From Prorocentrum cordatum (taxonomy: Eukaryota; Sar; Dinophyceae; Prorocentrales; Prorocentraceae), in assembly GCA_963575745.1 (NCBI GenBank), contig CAUYUJ010015292.1, positions 113,806 through 163,805 on the forward strand: a stretch of DNA of 50,000 nucleotides, written 5' to 3'. A program made the translations under genes and the position numbers. Below are positions 11,164 through 21,172 of the stretch, piece after piece. The notes under the pieces were generated by a model. It did no database searches. It saw only the letters and a list, made by a program, of their open reading frames with translations, and had not been told where the DNA came from. Numbering within the stretch: the stretch's first letter is position 1; every line of letters starts with the position of its first letter.

Positions 11164-12183
11164 GTGCCTTGCCTTGTCTTGCCGCCATGGCGCTGTCTTA
11201 TCTATCTTCGCTATTGGTCGAACGCCGACGCGTTGACGCGATCAGAGACCAAGAGTGGCTCTTACATCTACGATGGCACGGTGAACAACTTCCACGAATG
11301 GGAATTCCGCGCGGCGATGCACATGAGTGCCGCCTTGGCCTCAGTAGACTCCGAGACGGGAGAACCCCAGCAGCACGATATCACCTCAGTTGTCAACAAG
11401 GTTGTAGAGGGCCTCAGAGGCAACGCGTTCGATATTGCCATCGATATCGGTAAAGACACGCTTCTGACACCGAAGGGAATCGATCAGCTTGTGTTGGCGA
11501 TTCGTGCTTCACTCCTCCCCATAGAGGCTGAGGAAGCCAAGATCCTGTTCTAGGTGGGGCAAAGACCTTACGGACAGCCGATGGTCTCGTACATCTCCCG
11601 CAGGAAGCGTTGGTGGAAACTTGTCTCCAAGCTAGACCCTAAACTTGTGATGAATGACGACATGCTTGGGTCCCTTCCCTTAGCCCATGCAGGCCTTTCA
11701 CCTTTGGAGAACATGATGGTGTTGACAGCCACAAGACATGTGACAACCTTCGACAATATCAAAGACGTCTTGATCCTCCATCACGGCCGCATTCGCATTC
11801 GCCAAAAGGGCAAGGGTGAACGTAGCAAAGGATCCAATCCTGCGGCGTGGACGCAACACAAGCCCAGCTACCCCAACAGAAGCAAGGGTGAAGGCAAAGT
11901 GCGCCACTCTAGGCCGCGGTGCGCCTACCGCGCTGCAGACGACGGCTGGTGCGAGCAGGAGGAACCCGACCCTGAGGAGTTGAGTCCTTATGGATATTAC
12001 GGCTATGCACCAGAGCACGGCTGGGGCGACACAACTTGGGACGACTACACCGAGGAGCACTCCTCGGGCGACGAAGACTCGCGCGCTCACTGGGCTCCCG
12101 CCTGGGTGGATGACGAGCTCCACATCGAAGTGGTTGACCAGATGGTAAGGCTGGGTGCACTGAGGAATAACTTTCCGACGTGA
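11164..12183 (+). pseudogene. gag: Copia gag, N-terminal and middle part
   Basis: Two open blocks in one frame (11164-11553 and 11554-12183) are separated by a single TAG at 11551-11553. The first holds YDGTVNNFHEWEFRAAMHM, resembling the copia gag region before the capsid core. The second holds MVSYISRRKRWWKLVSKLD followed by an LGSLPLAHAGLSPLENMMVL segment, typical of dinoflagellate copia gag proteins. An acidic, Tyr/Gly-rich tail (EELSPYGYYGYAPEHGWGD) follows. The frame ends in TGA at 12181-12183, after which gag continues in another frame. The start codon is uncertain; upstream of about residue 30 the sequence looks like leader. Gag would form the capsid. Regulation is not visible. Confidence 0.7.
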
Positions 12184-12652
12184 TCCAGGAGGGCCTGGTG
12201 GCCAACCTCGGCGCCAAGGGAGGGGGAAGGGCCGAGGGAAGAGCGGGGGCGAGGGCTACAACCACACACCTTGGTCACCCAAGGGCAGCGGCAAGGGAAC
12301 GCCGAGCATAGAAGATCGCAAAAAACGATTCCAGGAGATCAAGAAACGCTCAACATGCAAAACTTGCAACGAGATAGGCCACTGGTCCGGGGACCCTGAG
12401 TGCAAGGGCATGCCCAGGACAGCGCTGGTCGCGTTTACTACAGAGCGACAGATCCAGTTACGCGGGGACGATGACGAAGAGGAGTTTGCATCTGTCGGGG
12501 CCGTGGCTATATCATCTTCCATTCACCCGCATACTCCAGAGAGCAAAGAGGAGACGATGATTGTTTGTCCAGGTGTTTCTCGCTTTTGTTATTCTTGCTC
12601 ATCTCGCGTCGCGCGTCGTCGAGAATGTTCATATGAGGGGGAATTGTCATAA
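12182..12652 (+). pseudogene. gag: Copia gag C-terminus with zinc knuckle
   Basis: This frame is shifted relative to the preceding gag block. It begins with a Gly/Arg/Lys-rich basic stretch (GGQPRRQGRGKGRGK) followed by a zinc knuckle, CKTCNEIGHWSGDPEC, at about 12356-12403. Its spacing is C-x2-C-x4-H-x6-C, two residues longer than the usual CCHC knuckle, a variant I associate with this family. Zinc knuckles bind genomic RNA. The frame stops with TAA at 12650-12652. Confidence 0.75.
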
Positions 12653-12666
12653 TTAGTCAGTGTAGT

Positions 12667-13430
12667 TTGCAGAGCGGACATGTGCAGAATCATGCCTGCG
12701 ATGGATGTCTTGAGCAATCCGAAGCTGTTTTGATTCAGGGAACTCCAGAGAACGACCCTCGGACCTCTACGGGGGCTGGTGGAGAGATTATTGGGTTCAT
12801 GGCCGTTCGTTCGGTCGAGAGCTTCTCGATGACGAGCGTTTCTGACGAAGACTTTGAGGCGGAATCTGCTCCAGATTCGACCTCCGCTCCTGGTCGCGAT
12901 GCTGCGCTTGCCACAGGGCAGCGCCGGGGGCTCAGCTACGGTCGCGTTCTCAAGACGACGCCCGACTACGTCGCGCGGGGTCGCGGGGTCAAGAAACCGA
13001 GCGAGGATTTGACTCAGTTCTTATCTTGGGCTGATGGAAATTCCATTCAGAAAGAGGACGGTAGCTTCGTGAAAACTTTTGGTGCGAAAGGTCCTAGTAA
13101 CAAAGGTCTGCCTTCTTCGAGTTCTTCTTCCCTGAGCAGGAAGCCACCGATCCACGGTTGCCTCATCCGCGTGTTCGTGGTTGTAAGAATCTCTCGGGGA
13201 CTGGCTCGACGGCTCGCTTCGTCGTTCGCGCGCGCAAGGATTGTGGGCGCAAGACCAGGAAGGAACGGCGCGAGGCGCTGCACTCTCCGGGCGAGTGTCC
13301 GCGCGACCGCGTGGACAATAGGGGCAGCATGCGCGATGTCGTTCGCGCGTTCTGTTGTCAGTGCTTGACGTACATTGACGAACAGCCTAGAACAGCTCGC
13401 TCAGAACAAGAAGGCCACTGGGAAAGTTGA
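12667..13430 (+). pseudogene. Copia gag-pol linker with Cys-rich region
   Basis: The first part (12667 to about 13150) contains GRVLKTTPDYVARGRGVKKP and a segment around LTQFLSWADGN. The reading then shifts to the frame of 13158-13430, which has CKNLSGTGSTARFVVRARKD followed by Cys pairs at KDCG, GECP and CCQC. That spacing suggests a zinc-binding fold between gag and protease. I infer function only by position and by resemblance to related dinoflagellate copia polyproteins. Confidence 0.55.
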
Positions 13431-14060
13431 ACGCGCTTCCAACCTCCAGGCGGAGGCAATCGATAATAGGATCGGGGATGATCGCCGCATCACCTCTGAA
13501 GAGCTCAAAGTTGCGTTGGACAGATTCTAAACCTGCTATGCCGATCTGTCAGGACACGGGCGACAACAGCACAGGTGAGTTCAGTTCCTTGCTTCGCGAT
13601 TGCGTCGCCGAGGTTGCAGATAGCGCCCTAGTCGGGCCCATGGCTCCAGCATCTTCTGCGTCGGCCGGTGCATCGGCTACATTTACATTTCGTGCGATCG
13701 ATGTTTCTAAGGACGAAGGTGCATGGGCTACTGTAGACGAGGGGTGTAATTCTTGTTGTCATAACGCTTTAGCGTGGGCTCTTAACGGAGAAGATAAATT
13801 CGAAATTCGGTTTCTTCCCCAAAAGGGTTCGCATGGAGCGCAAAACCTACAGCTGTATCGGGGGCCAGGCCAGTAGTTCGACAACAGGTAAGAAAAGCCT
13901 CCCGTTCCGTATCGTCGCTTCGCATGGTGCCGTGAGCGGTTGTTTGGAATCCAATCAGTTGAAAGTTTCGGATCATGTTCCTCTTATGCTGTCTCTCCAA
14001 GCGCAGGCGTCTCTCGGCCTCGCGAAAGATCTCACCAGGGGTCGCGCCGTCCCGAGTCAG
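13427..14060 (+). pseudogene. Copia aspartic protease, frameshifted
   Basis: The first block (13427-13876) contains VDEGCNSCCHN at about 13733-13765, in the position of the retropepsin active site, with DEG instead of the usual D-T/S-G. Reading then moves to the frame of 13833, which continues GKKSLPFRIVASHGAVSG and DHVPLMLSLQAQASLGLAKD, resembling the C-terminal part of the protease. The enzyme would release Gag and Pol proteins. At least one frameshift separates the halves. Confidence 0.6.
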
Positions 14061-14373
14061 GAAGGTGAAGTGGAGATGTGTCGCTGTGCTCATTCTGGTC
14101 TTCTTCTCATCCGCCTCGATCAGTCTGATTCAGGCCGCATTGCAGATTCTATCCGTCCGTTGCACATTTTGCATCAAGCCGCCTGCGACCAGCCGTGCTG
14201 CGCCGCGCCCCGCAGCATCGTTGATCACTCCAGTGGCGATGACGGCGCCCGGGTCGCTGCCGCGGGGTTTCCCATGGCCGCGGGCGCCCCTCCGCAGCCG
14301 CAGGGTGCGATGTTCGCTGCGATCATGTTGGGCGTGGGGAACTTCGAGCAGGGTCCAAAAGCTTCTGGTTGAA

Positions 14374-14871
14374 ATGCTGACGGACTACATCCGCAGTAAC
14401 CTCCGCTCCAGTCACGAGCTCTCCACCAGGGGCCGTGAAGTTAGGGTCATTGTCGATGTTTCGTGTGGAGCTGATGACAAGGTGGCAGAGTTTGACAGGC
14501 ACGTCTTGGTCGGCACGAGGGCATTAAATGACCCTGCGCTGACGCGTCGCATCGGCCACCACCCGACGATTATGATGAATTTGGCCGACAGCGCGCGCGT
14601 CCCAGACATCGCGGAGCACATCGCGAGGTCTCTGGCAAAATTTTCTTCCTCGGAGTCGGCGTGCAGTGTCTCGATCTGCCAGTCGGGCAGACATCGCTCA
14701 GTCTTTGTTGCCAATGCCGTCAAGCAGTTCTTCAAGAGCTACGGCATCGACTACACTTCAGCCCACTTGAGCAGCCACGAGTGGGATGCGAGGACCTGCG
14801 GGGGAAGATGCGACGACTGCATGCATAAGGGTGGGCCAAGGACATGGCGAACGACGCCACTGACAAGATGA
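14374..14871 (+). CDS. RapZ C-terminal-like ORF inside retroelement
   Basis: An open frame of 165 codons from ATG 14374; the ORF itself is open further upstream, to 13975, but without similar quality. Residues 13-35 give an Arg-rich start and VRVIVDVSC. Residues 45-60 contain GTRALNDPALTRRIG, reminiscent of the D-R/A-x-L-x-(N/D)P segment of RapZ C-terminal domains. Residues 102-116 read CQSGRHRSVFVANAV, matching the C-x2-G-x-HRSV motif of that family. A terminal CGGRCDDC Cys cluster at about 142-149 may bind zinc. In bacteria RapZ binds small RNA through this domain; its role here is unknown. It lies between protease and integrase. It has fewer disruptions than neighbouring pol segments. Confidence 0.45.
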   Translation: MLTDYIRSNLRSSHELSTRGREVRVIVDVSCGADDKVAEFDRHVLVGTRALNDPALTRRIGHHPTIMMNLADSARVPDIAEHIARSLAKFSSSESACSVSICQSGRHRSVFVANAVKQFFKSYGIDYTSAHLSSHEWDARTCGGRCDDCMHKGGPRTWRTTPLTR

Positions 14872-14896
14872 TCTCGCTTGTCCGCCGCCTGCTCCC

Positions 14897-15657
14897 ATGG
14901 TCAAGCGAAGCCTCGATGGGGCTAAGCTAGCTTGTTGCGAGGAGAAGCGCTCCCGCCACAACATCCACGATGGGGCCGACGACGAGGACATCGCGAAGGT
15001 GATCAGGGGTCACATCAGGGCCATCTGGAAGGATCGCAGGGGCGACGAGTTCAACGGGGACGACTTCAAGAGAATGATGGACAAGTATCACAGTCGCGAG
15101 CTGCAGTTCTACCTGCGCGCGCGACGAAGATGGCCGCAATCCCGCTGACTATATGAAGTTCGCCAGATGGGCCAAGGAGCGCGCCGCCAATGGTCGTTTC
15201 CCGTCGCCCCCAGGTGCCATTCATGAGCGCTTATGATGCAGCCTCGTCTTCCGCAGGCCCGAGCCGCCCGGAGCGCGATCAGCGCCCGGAGTCAGAGCAG
15301 GAGGATCCAGCTCCCAAGAAGAGGCCGTGCCTGGACACCACCGCCAAGGGCAGGTCCGAGGCGAGCACGCCCGGAACCGCTTCTGGTGCAGATCGGCAGC
15401 CAGCCGCTGCGCTCAAGCCAAGGGCGCCGTCGGTGCCGCCTCCTGCGCACCTGATGGAGAAGCGGGTGCCGCCGCCACCGCCTCCTGAGGCTCCAAAGAA
15501 AGTGACGCCGTTGCCGCCTCAACCGCCGCCACCTGATGGCGCGGCAAAAGGGCGCCGCGAGGAGAGTGCCGAGTCTGACGCATCAGGATCTCCGGACAGG
15601 GACCTGAAGGTGACCGATGACAGGGCCAGAGATCCTGTCGTGGACTTCGAGCCGTGA
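14897..15657 (+). pseudogene. Unassigned retroelement block, helical then Pro-rich
   Basis: The first part (14897-15148) is a charged, helix-prone sequence with IRGHIRAIWKDRRGDEFNGD. A frame change near 15140 leads to a low-complexity frame, 15190-15657, rich in Pro, Ser, Ala and acidic residues (for example PPPPPPEAPKKV), ending in TGA. I recognise no domain. It is part of the extra ~2.7 kb between protease and integrase and may be a linker region of the polyprotein. Confidence 0.35.
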
Positions 15658-16580
15658 TACGTTGGCAATCCTCAGTTGGAAAGCATGGTGGGTACATCAA
15701 ATAAGCGCAATTTCATCGCGTATATCGGCCCGAAGAGCTTCCCAAGCGATGGCGCGGTTGGTCGCGTCGAAGAGACCGACAATCGCAAACTGGAGCGTGC
15801 GAGTATCAATATAGACCCTTAGAACGCGCAGACCAAGGCCCCGCCCGCCTGGCCCACATGGAAGAAGTCCACCATGGGAAGGAAGAAAGACTTGCAGGAC
15901 TTGGTGAGCGTCGAGGACAAGGTTGGCATGACGTCATCTCGCGATGCAGAGAAGAAGGATAGGTAGGCTATTTTCGAGCAGCCGCCGCGCATTCGCACCT
16001 CCGATGGGGCCGCATGCCCGTGCACTTCCTTTGCGCTGAGCGACCGCCAGATGACGACGATGGGGTCGAAGGTTCACGACAAGTATTGCGAGGGGCTCAA
16101 GCAGACCGACGTTCAGGGGGGCTGATCTCGGCATGCGTCGCAGAGCTGAATTCCCCCAACATGGGCGCCACGGATAAGGAGATCGTCGAGAAGGGGGTCA
16201 GGAACACCGATCCGCGCCGCGGACGGGCGGGCACCAACCTGGCGGGCGCGTTGCTCTACGCGATCGGCATCGCGTTCACCTGCCCGGTCTCTGGCGCCAC
16301 GGTGGCGCGCCCAGAGTGGGAGAGCGGAATGGAGGAAGACGCCATTGAGCGCAATTTTGATCTCGTCGTCGCCAATGCTACGCCATCTAATTATAGTGCA
16401 ATCGGTGGGTATTTCTCGGATTTGGCTCGAAATAATGGTCTTGTAACAGTTGCGATGCTCTGAACTCCCACCTAGACTCAGATGCGAACACCACGAGTCA
16501 GAAGGTCTTAGAGTTTCTCAGAGATCTCGCTCAAAAGGTCAGATTGGACAGGCTCGTGTTCACAGCCTTCCCTGCCGAAA
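15658..16580 (+). pseudogene. Unassigned decayed pol segment
   Basis: Several short frames: 15686-15822, 15850-15966 and 16014-16463. The last contains NMGATDKEIVEKGVRN and ends NGLVTVAML. None is recognised. By position it links the extra block to the integrase, and the frequent stops suggest decay. Confidence 0.3.
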
Positions 16581-16949
16581 TTGCGGCAGAGAGAGGTCAA
16601 AGCAAGATGGGCGCGAACCATCGATGATGACGACGTCGCCGGTGCACCAGCAGAACGCCTGCGCGACGAGGAACAAGACATCTTGGAGCATATTAGCCTC
16701 CCAGGGGAACCGAAGCTCGAGAGGGGCAGAAGGAAAGCATGGTTAAAGATCCCTCTCCGCACGAGGATCGCGATCAGGCGACTTCATAGGCAATCTGGAC
16801 ATGTGCCGAACCGTGTTCTGATCCGACTGCTGCGGATCTCCAGAATGTCGTCTGAGTATATAGAAGCTGCGACACATTGCAGATGTGAATCTTGCGAACA
16901 TCATAGGCCGCTAGCCAAGACGCACAAGGTAGCTCTACTCAAGAAATGA
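16581..16949 (+). pseudogene. Copia integrase N-terminal HHCC region
   Basis: The open block ends with RTRIAIRRLHRQSGHVPN, then a helical stretch and CRCESCEHH. The spacing of His (LH, GH) and Cys (C-x2-C) fits the zinc-binding domain before copia integrase cores. A TGA at 16947-16949 ends this block, but the same frame continues directly into the core, so this is a nonsense mutation rather than a gene end. Confidence 0.65.
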
Positions 16950-17600
16950 TGCTTCAATCGTGAAATTGGCATCGACTGTCTGGAGGTACAAGGCAACAGC
17001 GGACAACTATATACCTTCTTGAGCATCGCGTGCCAGGGGGGCACGTTTCAGCGTGCCATATTTGTCAGACCAGAAGGTGGAACACCATCTTCTCGAGCGT
17101 GTCTCACAGCACTCCATCAAGACTGCTGTGCGTGGGCAGGCAAATTAGAGAGAATGGTATTGGACCGTGGACTACACAACCGAGGCGTATTCTTACAATG
17201 CGTTAAGAGTTAAGGGATCGACCTCCGCGACGCCGGAGTCGAATCACCAGAGCAGATCGGCCGCGCTGAGAGACGCGGGGGACTCTGGAAGAGCACATTC
17301 AAGAAGGTCGCGCACGATAAAAATGTCGTCGGTCTTGACGAGGTTATCTCGACAGCGTTGGAAGTTGATAAGACTAAGAACGAGATGTAACTAGTTGGTG
17401 GTTTCGCGCCTGCTTAGTGGGCACTCGGACGAATGACTCGCGTGCCTGGACGTCAGTTTGACGACGAAGAAGCGTTGGACCTAGGTGCACTAGCAAACGT
17501 CGCCAAGGACGGAGCTGACGAGTTTTCCCGCCAAGCTGCGAGCCGCTCTCGGGACAGCTACACCTGGCTGGCGAGTACCAGGTCGGTGACGTAGTATGCT
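16950..17600 (+). pseudogene. Copia integrase catalytic core
   Basis: One frame carries the whole core with in-frame stops at 17211-17213 (TAA), 17388-17390 (TAA) and 17415-17417 (TAG). The catalytic triad is visible: D in GIDCLEV (16974-16976), D in MVLDRGLHN (17163-17165) and E in GRAERRG (17268-17270). The last two are 34 residues apart, close to the classical DD35E spacing. Downstream, GGFAPA then stop then WALGRM resembles the conserved S-P-A-Q-W motif with a CAG-to-TAG change. Integrase would insert the cDNA. Active residues survive but the protein cannot be read through. Confidence 0.75.
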
Positions 17601-18301
17601 TTTGCAGAAGGCCGACAGACGGCGAGGTCACCGCCAAGTGGAGCACCAGATCACGGATCGTGGGTTTTGATGGTAAAAACGCATGGGTAATCACCGAAGG
17701 GGTACCCGTTTGCTCAGCTATCGATGGGCTTCGACCGTGCACAGCGGCGGAAGCATTGGTGTATCAATACCTCTCTGGACATCACGACGGAGGAGTCGAA
17801 ATGCATGCGCCTCCAGACGGTCGACAACAATCGTTCGTAGACGAGCGTCGAAATCTGCAAGAACTTCAGCCAGCCGAACAGCCGGTGGCAAAAACCACTG
17901 TTAATGACCGCACGCTACCAGGAATCCCAGAGGATCCGGAGGTTATCGAGGGGGCATTTCGCCAACTGGAAGAAGACGATGACTATGGAGACGAAATGGT
18001 CGCTCCTGCGCCGCCGCCAGCGCTGGGGCCATCACAGGTGGCCCGGACACCTATGCAGAGATCACTGTTGGATGATGTTCCTCATGGTATACAAAGTCGT
18101 AGTGAAGTGATGCGCAGGAGAGAAGATAATGGAGAAGGCACAACGGGAAGAACATCCGATTCTATGTCAGAACCAGCTCCCGAGCCAGAGAACCCGCTGT
18201 TTGAAGCTATGCGGAGAAGCTATGTGAAGAGCGGGCGCATCGGGACCAGGTATGCATCTTCTCGAGAGCAGACAAGCTTCGATGGCCGTGAAGCCACATG
18301 A
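17601..18301 (+). pseudogene. Copia integrase C-terminal / linker region
   Basis: A block starting GEYQVGDVVCF and continuing in the frame of 17660-18301 with IVGFDGKNAWVITEGVP and AIDGLRPCTAAEALVYQYL. These fit the post-integrase region of copia elements, where a V-W-L-x-H-G-type strand precedes an R-P-A-S-x-E-E helix. The remainder is acidic and Pro-rich. It ends in TGA at 18299-18301. Confidence 0.5.
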
Positions 18302-19433
18302 ATCACTTGTTGGATTCTTTAATGAGCATGCATTCAACAAGACACAATCGAAAAATACATTGAAAAGTGCCAAAAACCTGGTGTACGATCGTGAATACGC
18401 AGACGTTAACAGTGGATTAAGACTTGCCAGACAGGATGAATGGGGAAGATGGCGGAAGCTTACTGCTGCCGTACCTATAGACCCCTTGGTACTACATAAG
18501 CTCCTTGACGAAGGGTATCGTATGGCATGAACGCAATGGATTGATATTGATAAAAATGAAAGCCCCGCAGGCCGGGAGGACCGCCGGCTGCGCCGCATTG
18601 CAAGAGCAGACTCGTCGTGCGAGGAGACTTTGAAGAATCGCGAGGCGTGCGCGCGGATTCGCCAACATGCGAGCTTGGGGGCCTAAGGTTAATTGTGTCG
18701 TGGGCCGCAGGAACACGGAGGGCGCTGATGTGCGCGAACATCACATCTGCCTACTTCCAGGGGCAGGAATTAGATCGCCTTATGCAGCTCAAGCCGCCTC
18801 CCGACGGACTCGAGGGAGTGCCGGACGGGGGAGCTTATCGCGCGCATGCCTGCCTACGGCACGCGCGACGCGGCAAGAGGTCTATGGAAGAGAGTCGGCA
18901 AGAGGTTCGAAGCTCACGGACTCAGAGAGAACCGTATTATGTCAGCCTTATTCGAATGAGATTACATGTCTGTTAGGAACACATGTAGATGACATTATTT
19001 GGGCTGTTGGCGCAGAAAGTCAGAAGATCATAGATTCCGTGTTAGCAGAATTCGATATATTAGCGAAATCAAGTTGGACAATTTCCGCTACTGCGGGCTG
19101 GCAGTTGTCCAAGACGCAGATTATACCGTCAGTATATTGGCTGAGGGTAACATTGAGAATCTCGAAACTGCATCCTCTCCAAGGGACTGCCCACTCTCCA
19201 GGAGTTGTAACGAAGGAGAGATATCTCAGTTCAGGTCAGTTGTGGGTGCTCTATCTTGGGTCACGCGACAATGCAAACCTGAACTGCTGTATCGCGTGAG
19301 CCGCCTGCAGATTGCAGTGAGTCACGCGAAGGCACTCCACCTCAAGGAGGCCAGTCGTGTCCTGGAGGAAGCCACAGTCCGCAGATCGCGGGTTCACGTT
19401 AAATGGAGGTGCCGTGCCATGGGATTCAGATAG
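18302..19433 (+). pseudogene. Copia reverse transcriptase (RVT_2 type)
   Basis: Pieces lie in three frames. 18302-18530 contains LARQDEWGRWRKLTAAVP and stops before TQWIDIDKNE, the start of the palm. The frame of 18617 holds GVRADSPTCELGGLRLIVSW and CANITSAYFQG; the first catalytic Asp normally in A-D-I-x-x-A-Y-F-Q is Asn here (AAC at 18737-18739). The frame of 18667 supplies THVDDIIW at 18979-18999, the YVDD-equivalent box. The frame of 18999 supplies FRYCGLAV and the thumb. At least three frame changes plus the D-to-N change make it inactive. Confidence 0.75.
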
Positions 19434-20114
19434 GAAGCTGTAAAACAATGCCGACGCCAGCTGGGCAGGTGAAGATGATACTATCAAGAGAAAGGTTGAG
19501 CCGCTCAAGTCTCAGAGGGCCAGGTTCAACGGACCTGCCGGTCCGGGATTCATCGAGGGGACCAGCGACAACGTTCGCCCTATATGTGTGCCAAGTAAGG
19601 TCATCAGACGAGTGCGTAAGTCAACGCTTCAAACGGAGACATTGGCATGTCTATGGGGTGTGGAGTCAGGCGTGCGCATTTGCGCTGCCATCGCCAACGC
19701 GCGGGGCATGCTTGGTGCCGGACATAAGTTGCCGACCAGTTGGGAGGAAAAGGCAGCTGTGACAATGAGACACTTGTGAATGACTGATTGTAAAAGCCTC
19801 GGGGAACATTTGGTAGCGCCCACTATGGGGAAAACAGAAGACAAACGTTTCAATATAGACAGGCAGGACATGTGGACCAATGGACATGAAGAAGTTGGAA
19901 TGCTGCATCCACGCTTGTTCTGTGACAGAATTCGTTGGGTTGACACGAGTGTAATGGCTGTGGGTTGTCTTACAACATCCGTGCCTATTGATTTCCTAGT
20001 TAACATAGCGTGTACATGATCATATAATGTAACTCCAGAGCCAGAGTCGACCTTGAAGAAGGTAAAGAAGCAACTGGCGAGGGCCCGAGTAAGCACTATC
20101 CCGGCAGGGAAGTG
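19434..20114 (+). pseudogene. Copia RNase H region and pol end
   Basis: The frame of 19588-19779 contains LQTETLACLWGVESGVRI. A TGA then precedes MTDCKSLGEHLVAPTMGKTE, the usual T-D-C-x-S-L RNase H strand, and RIRWVDTSVMAVGCLTTSVP, the typical I-x-W-V-D-T-x-x-M...L-T segment. Past the TGA at 20017-20019, a Lys-rich tail (LKKVKKQLARARVS) ends near 20114. RNase H would degrade the RNA strand of the hybrid. Confidence 0.65.
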
Positions 20115-20438
20115 ATGTTACTGCGCACCTTGAAGTGATTTGACTATCCAGCACGTAAGTGGGCTTTTGTTGTCCCCGCCGCGTGGCCGGTAGGGTCTCG
20201 TGCGTGCCGTCGTTTTTGGCCAGGGGGGGTACGAGTTGTCCGCCGCCTGCTGGCGGGAATCTGGAGCTTTAGCTACATACTTGACCCGAATGGTTGGTCT
20301 ACCTTTTCCCCACGGCGATTTCTTTAACACCTTGACTGCTATTCCGACTGGGGATGCTCTGCCTGCTGCCTCTAGAAGTTTCCAGGGATCAGCGTGACCA
20401 CGCGATCCACCGGCTAGCTTGTGACAAAGTTTCACGGG
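20115..20438 (+). other. Retroelement 3' untranslated stretch
   Basis: Sequence between the pol end and the right LTR. I see no gene. No clear polypurine tract lies directly before the LTR; the last bases are CAAAGTTTCACGGG. Confidence 0.4.
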
Positions 20439-20548
20439 TATGATATAGAGCATGTGTCACATGTAACAGCGCGCAGCGCGCCATTCGCTGCCGTTTGACC
20501 TCAAAGGGGCCCCTTTTTGCCATTGCGCTTCAACGTATCAGAATCACG
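20439..20548 (+). repeat. Right LTR
   Basis: Starts TATGATATAGAGC and ends GTATCAGAATCACG. It shares GTCACATGTaAC, CGCTGCCGTTTGACCTC and GGGGCCCCTTTTT with the left LTR in the same order. A short duplication of GCGCGC makes it about 9 bp longer. Identity is roughly 85% by eye. Confidence 0.8.
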
Positions 20549-20935
20549 GCTTGTCTCGCCACGCGGCAACGCCAGGGGGCGGAACAAAAAATCCATTCTG
20601 GTCGCCACGCGGCAGCGCCGAGAGGCGACACTCGTACAACTGACTGCGCTACAAGTCATGTGGCAACGGGAAGGGCTGAGAGCATCATATTCTACTTGGT
20701 TCGTCACGCGGCAACGCAGGGGGGGCGGACAACATACGATTCCACTTTGCCCACCACGTGAAAGCGAAGGGGAGCGAACAACACATTCGATTATTATCGC
20801 CACGTGGCAGCGTAGATGGGCGAAACACATGCGCATCTACGCAATGCGTCACGCGGCAGCGCAAATAAGCTGAGACAGTGCTACGCTACTTCAGTTCGTC
20901 ACGCGGCAATGCGGGGGGCGGAAATATTACGATCC
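20549..20935. repeat. 50-bp minisatellite, right part
   Basis: Eight degenerate units carry a GTCACGCGGCAACGC-type core near 20557, 20603, 20655, 20702, 20752, 20799, 20848 and 20898, usually followed by a G-rich stretch and an ATTCTACTTG-like segment. Two or three more units lie left of the retrotransposon. The core contains a CACGTG-like palindrome in several units. Confidence 0.75.
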
Positions 20936-20981
20936 GAAGGGGTTAAGCTATATTGGATTCCAATGATGTTGTTCTGGTTTA

Positions 20982-21172
20982 AGAAATTACTTCCCGGGCC
21001 CGTCGTGTGAGACATCCAAGGGAAATGCTGGCACGCTGGTTGGTCGATTGGCGGGTTGGTTGGTTGCTTGCCCGATTGGCTGGTTGGTTGGTTGGTTATT
21101 TGTTTGCTCGGTGGGTCGGTCGGCTGGTTGGTTGGTTGGTTGTTTCTTTGGTTGGTCGGTTAGATGGTAAGT
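20982..21172 (+). repeat. Dispersed junction sequence copy 2 and TTGG array
   Basis: TTCCCGGGCCCG, GAGACATCC and GGAAATGCTGG (about 20990-21031) precede a TTGG array of about 140 bp, the same order as at 9796-9860 with the long array. Both copies are on the same strand. Confidence 0.65.

Larger units (their letters stand above)
10955..20548 (+). mobile_element. Degenerate Ty1/copia-type LTR retrotransposon
   Basis: A ~9.6 kb element bounded by ~100-bp direct repeats with inverted ends (TGTGATT...AATCACA in the left copy). On the plus strand the order is gag, CCHC zinc knuckle, protease, extra block with a RapZ-like frame, integrase HHCC region, integrase DDE core, reverse transcriptase and RNase H. 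Integrase before reverse transcriptase is the copia order. All parts are interrupted by nonsense codons or frame changes, so it is non-functional as read. Flanking ACTTG and GCTTG may be a 5-bp target duplication with one mismatch. LTR divergence of roughly 15% by eye suggests an old insertion. At 9.6 kb it is longer than a typical copia element because of the extra block. Confidence 0.85.
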
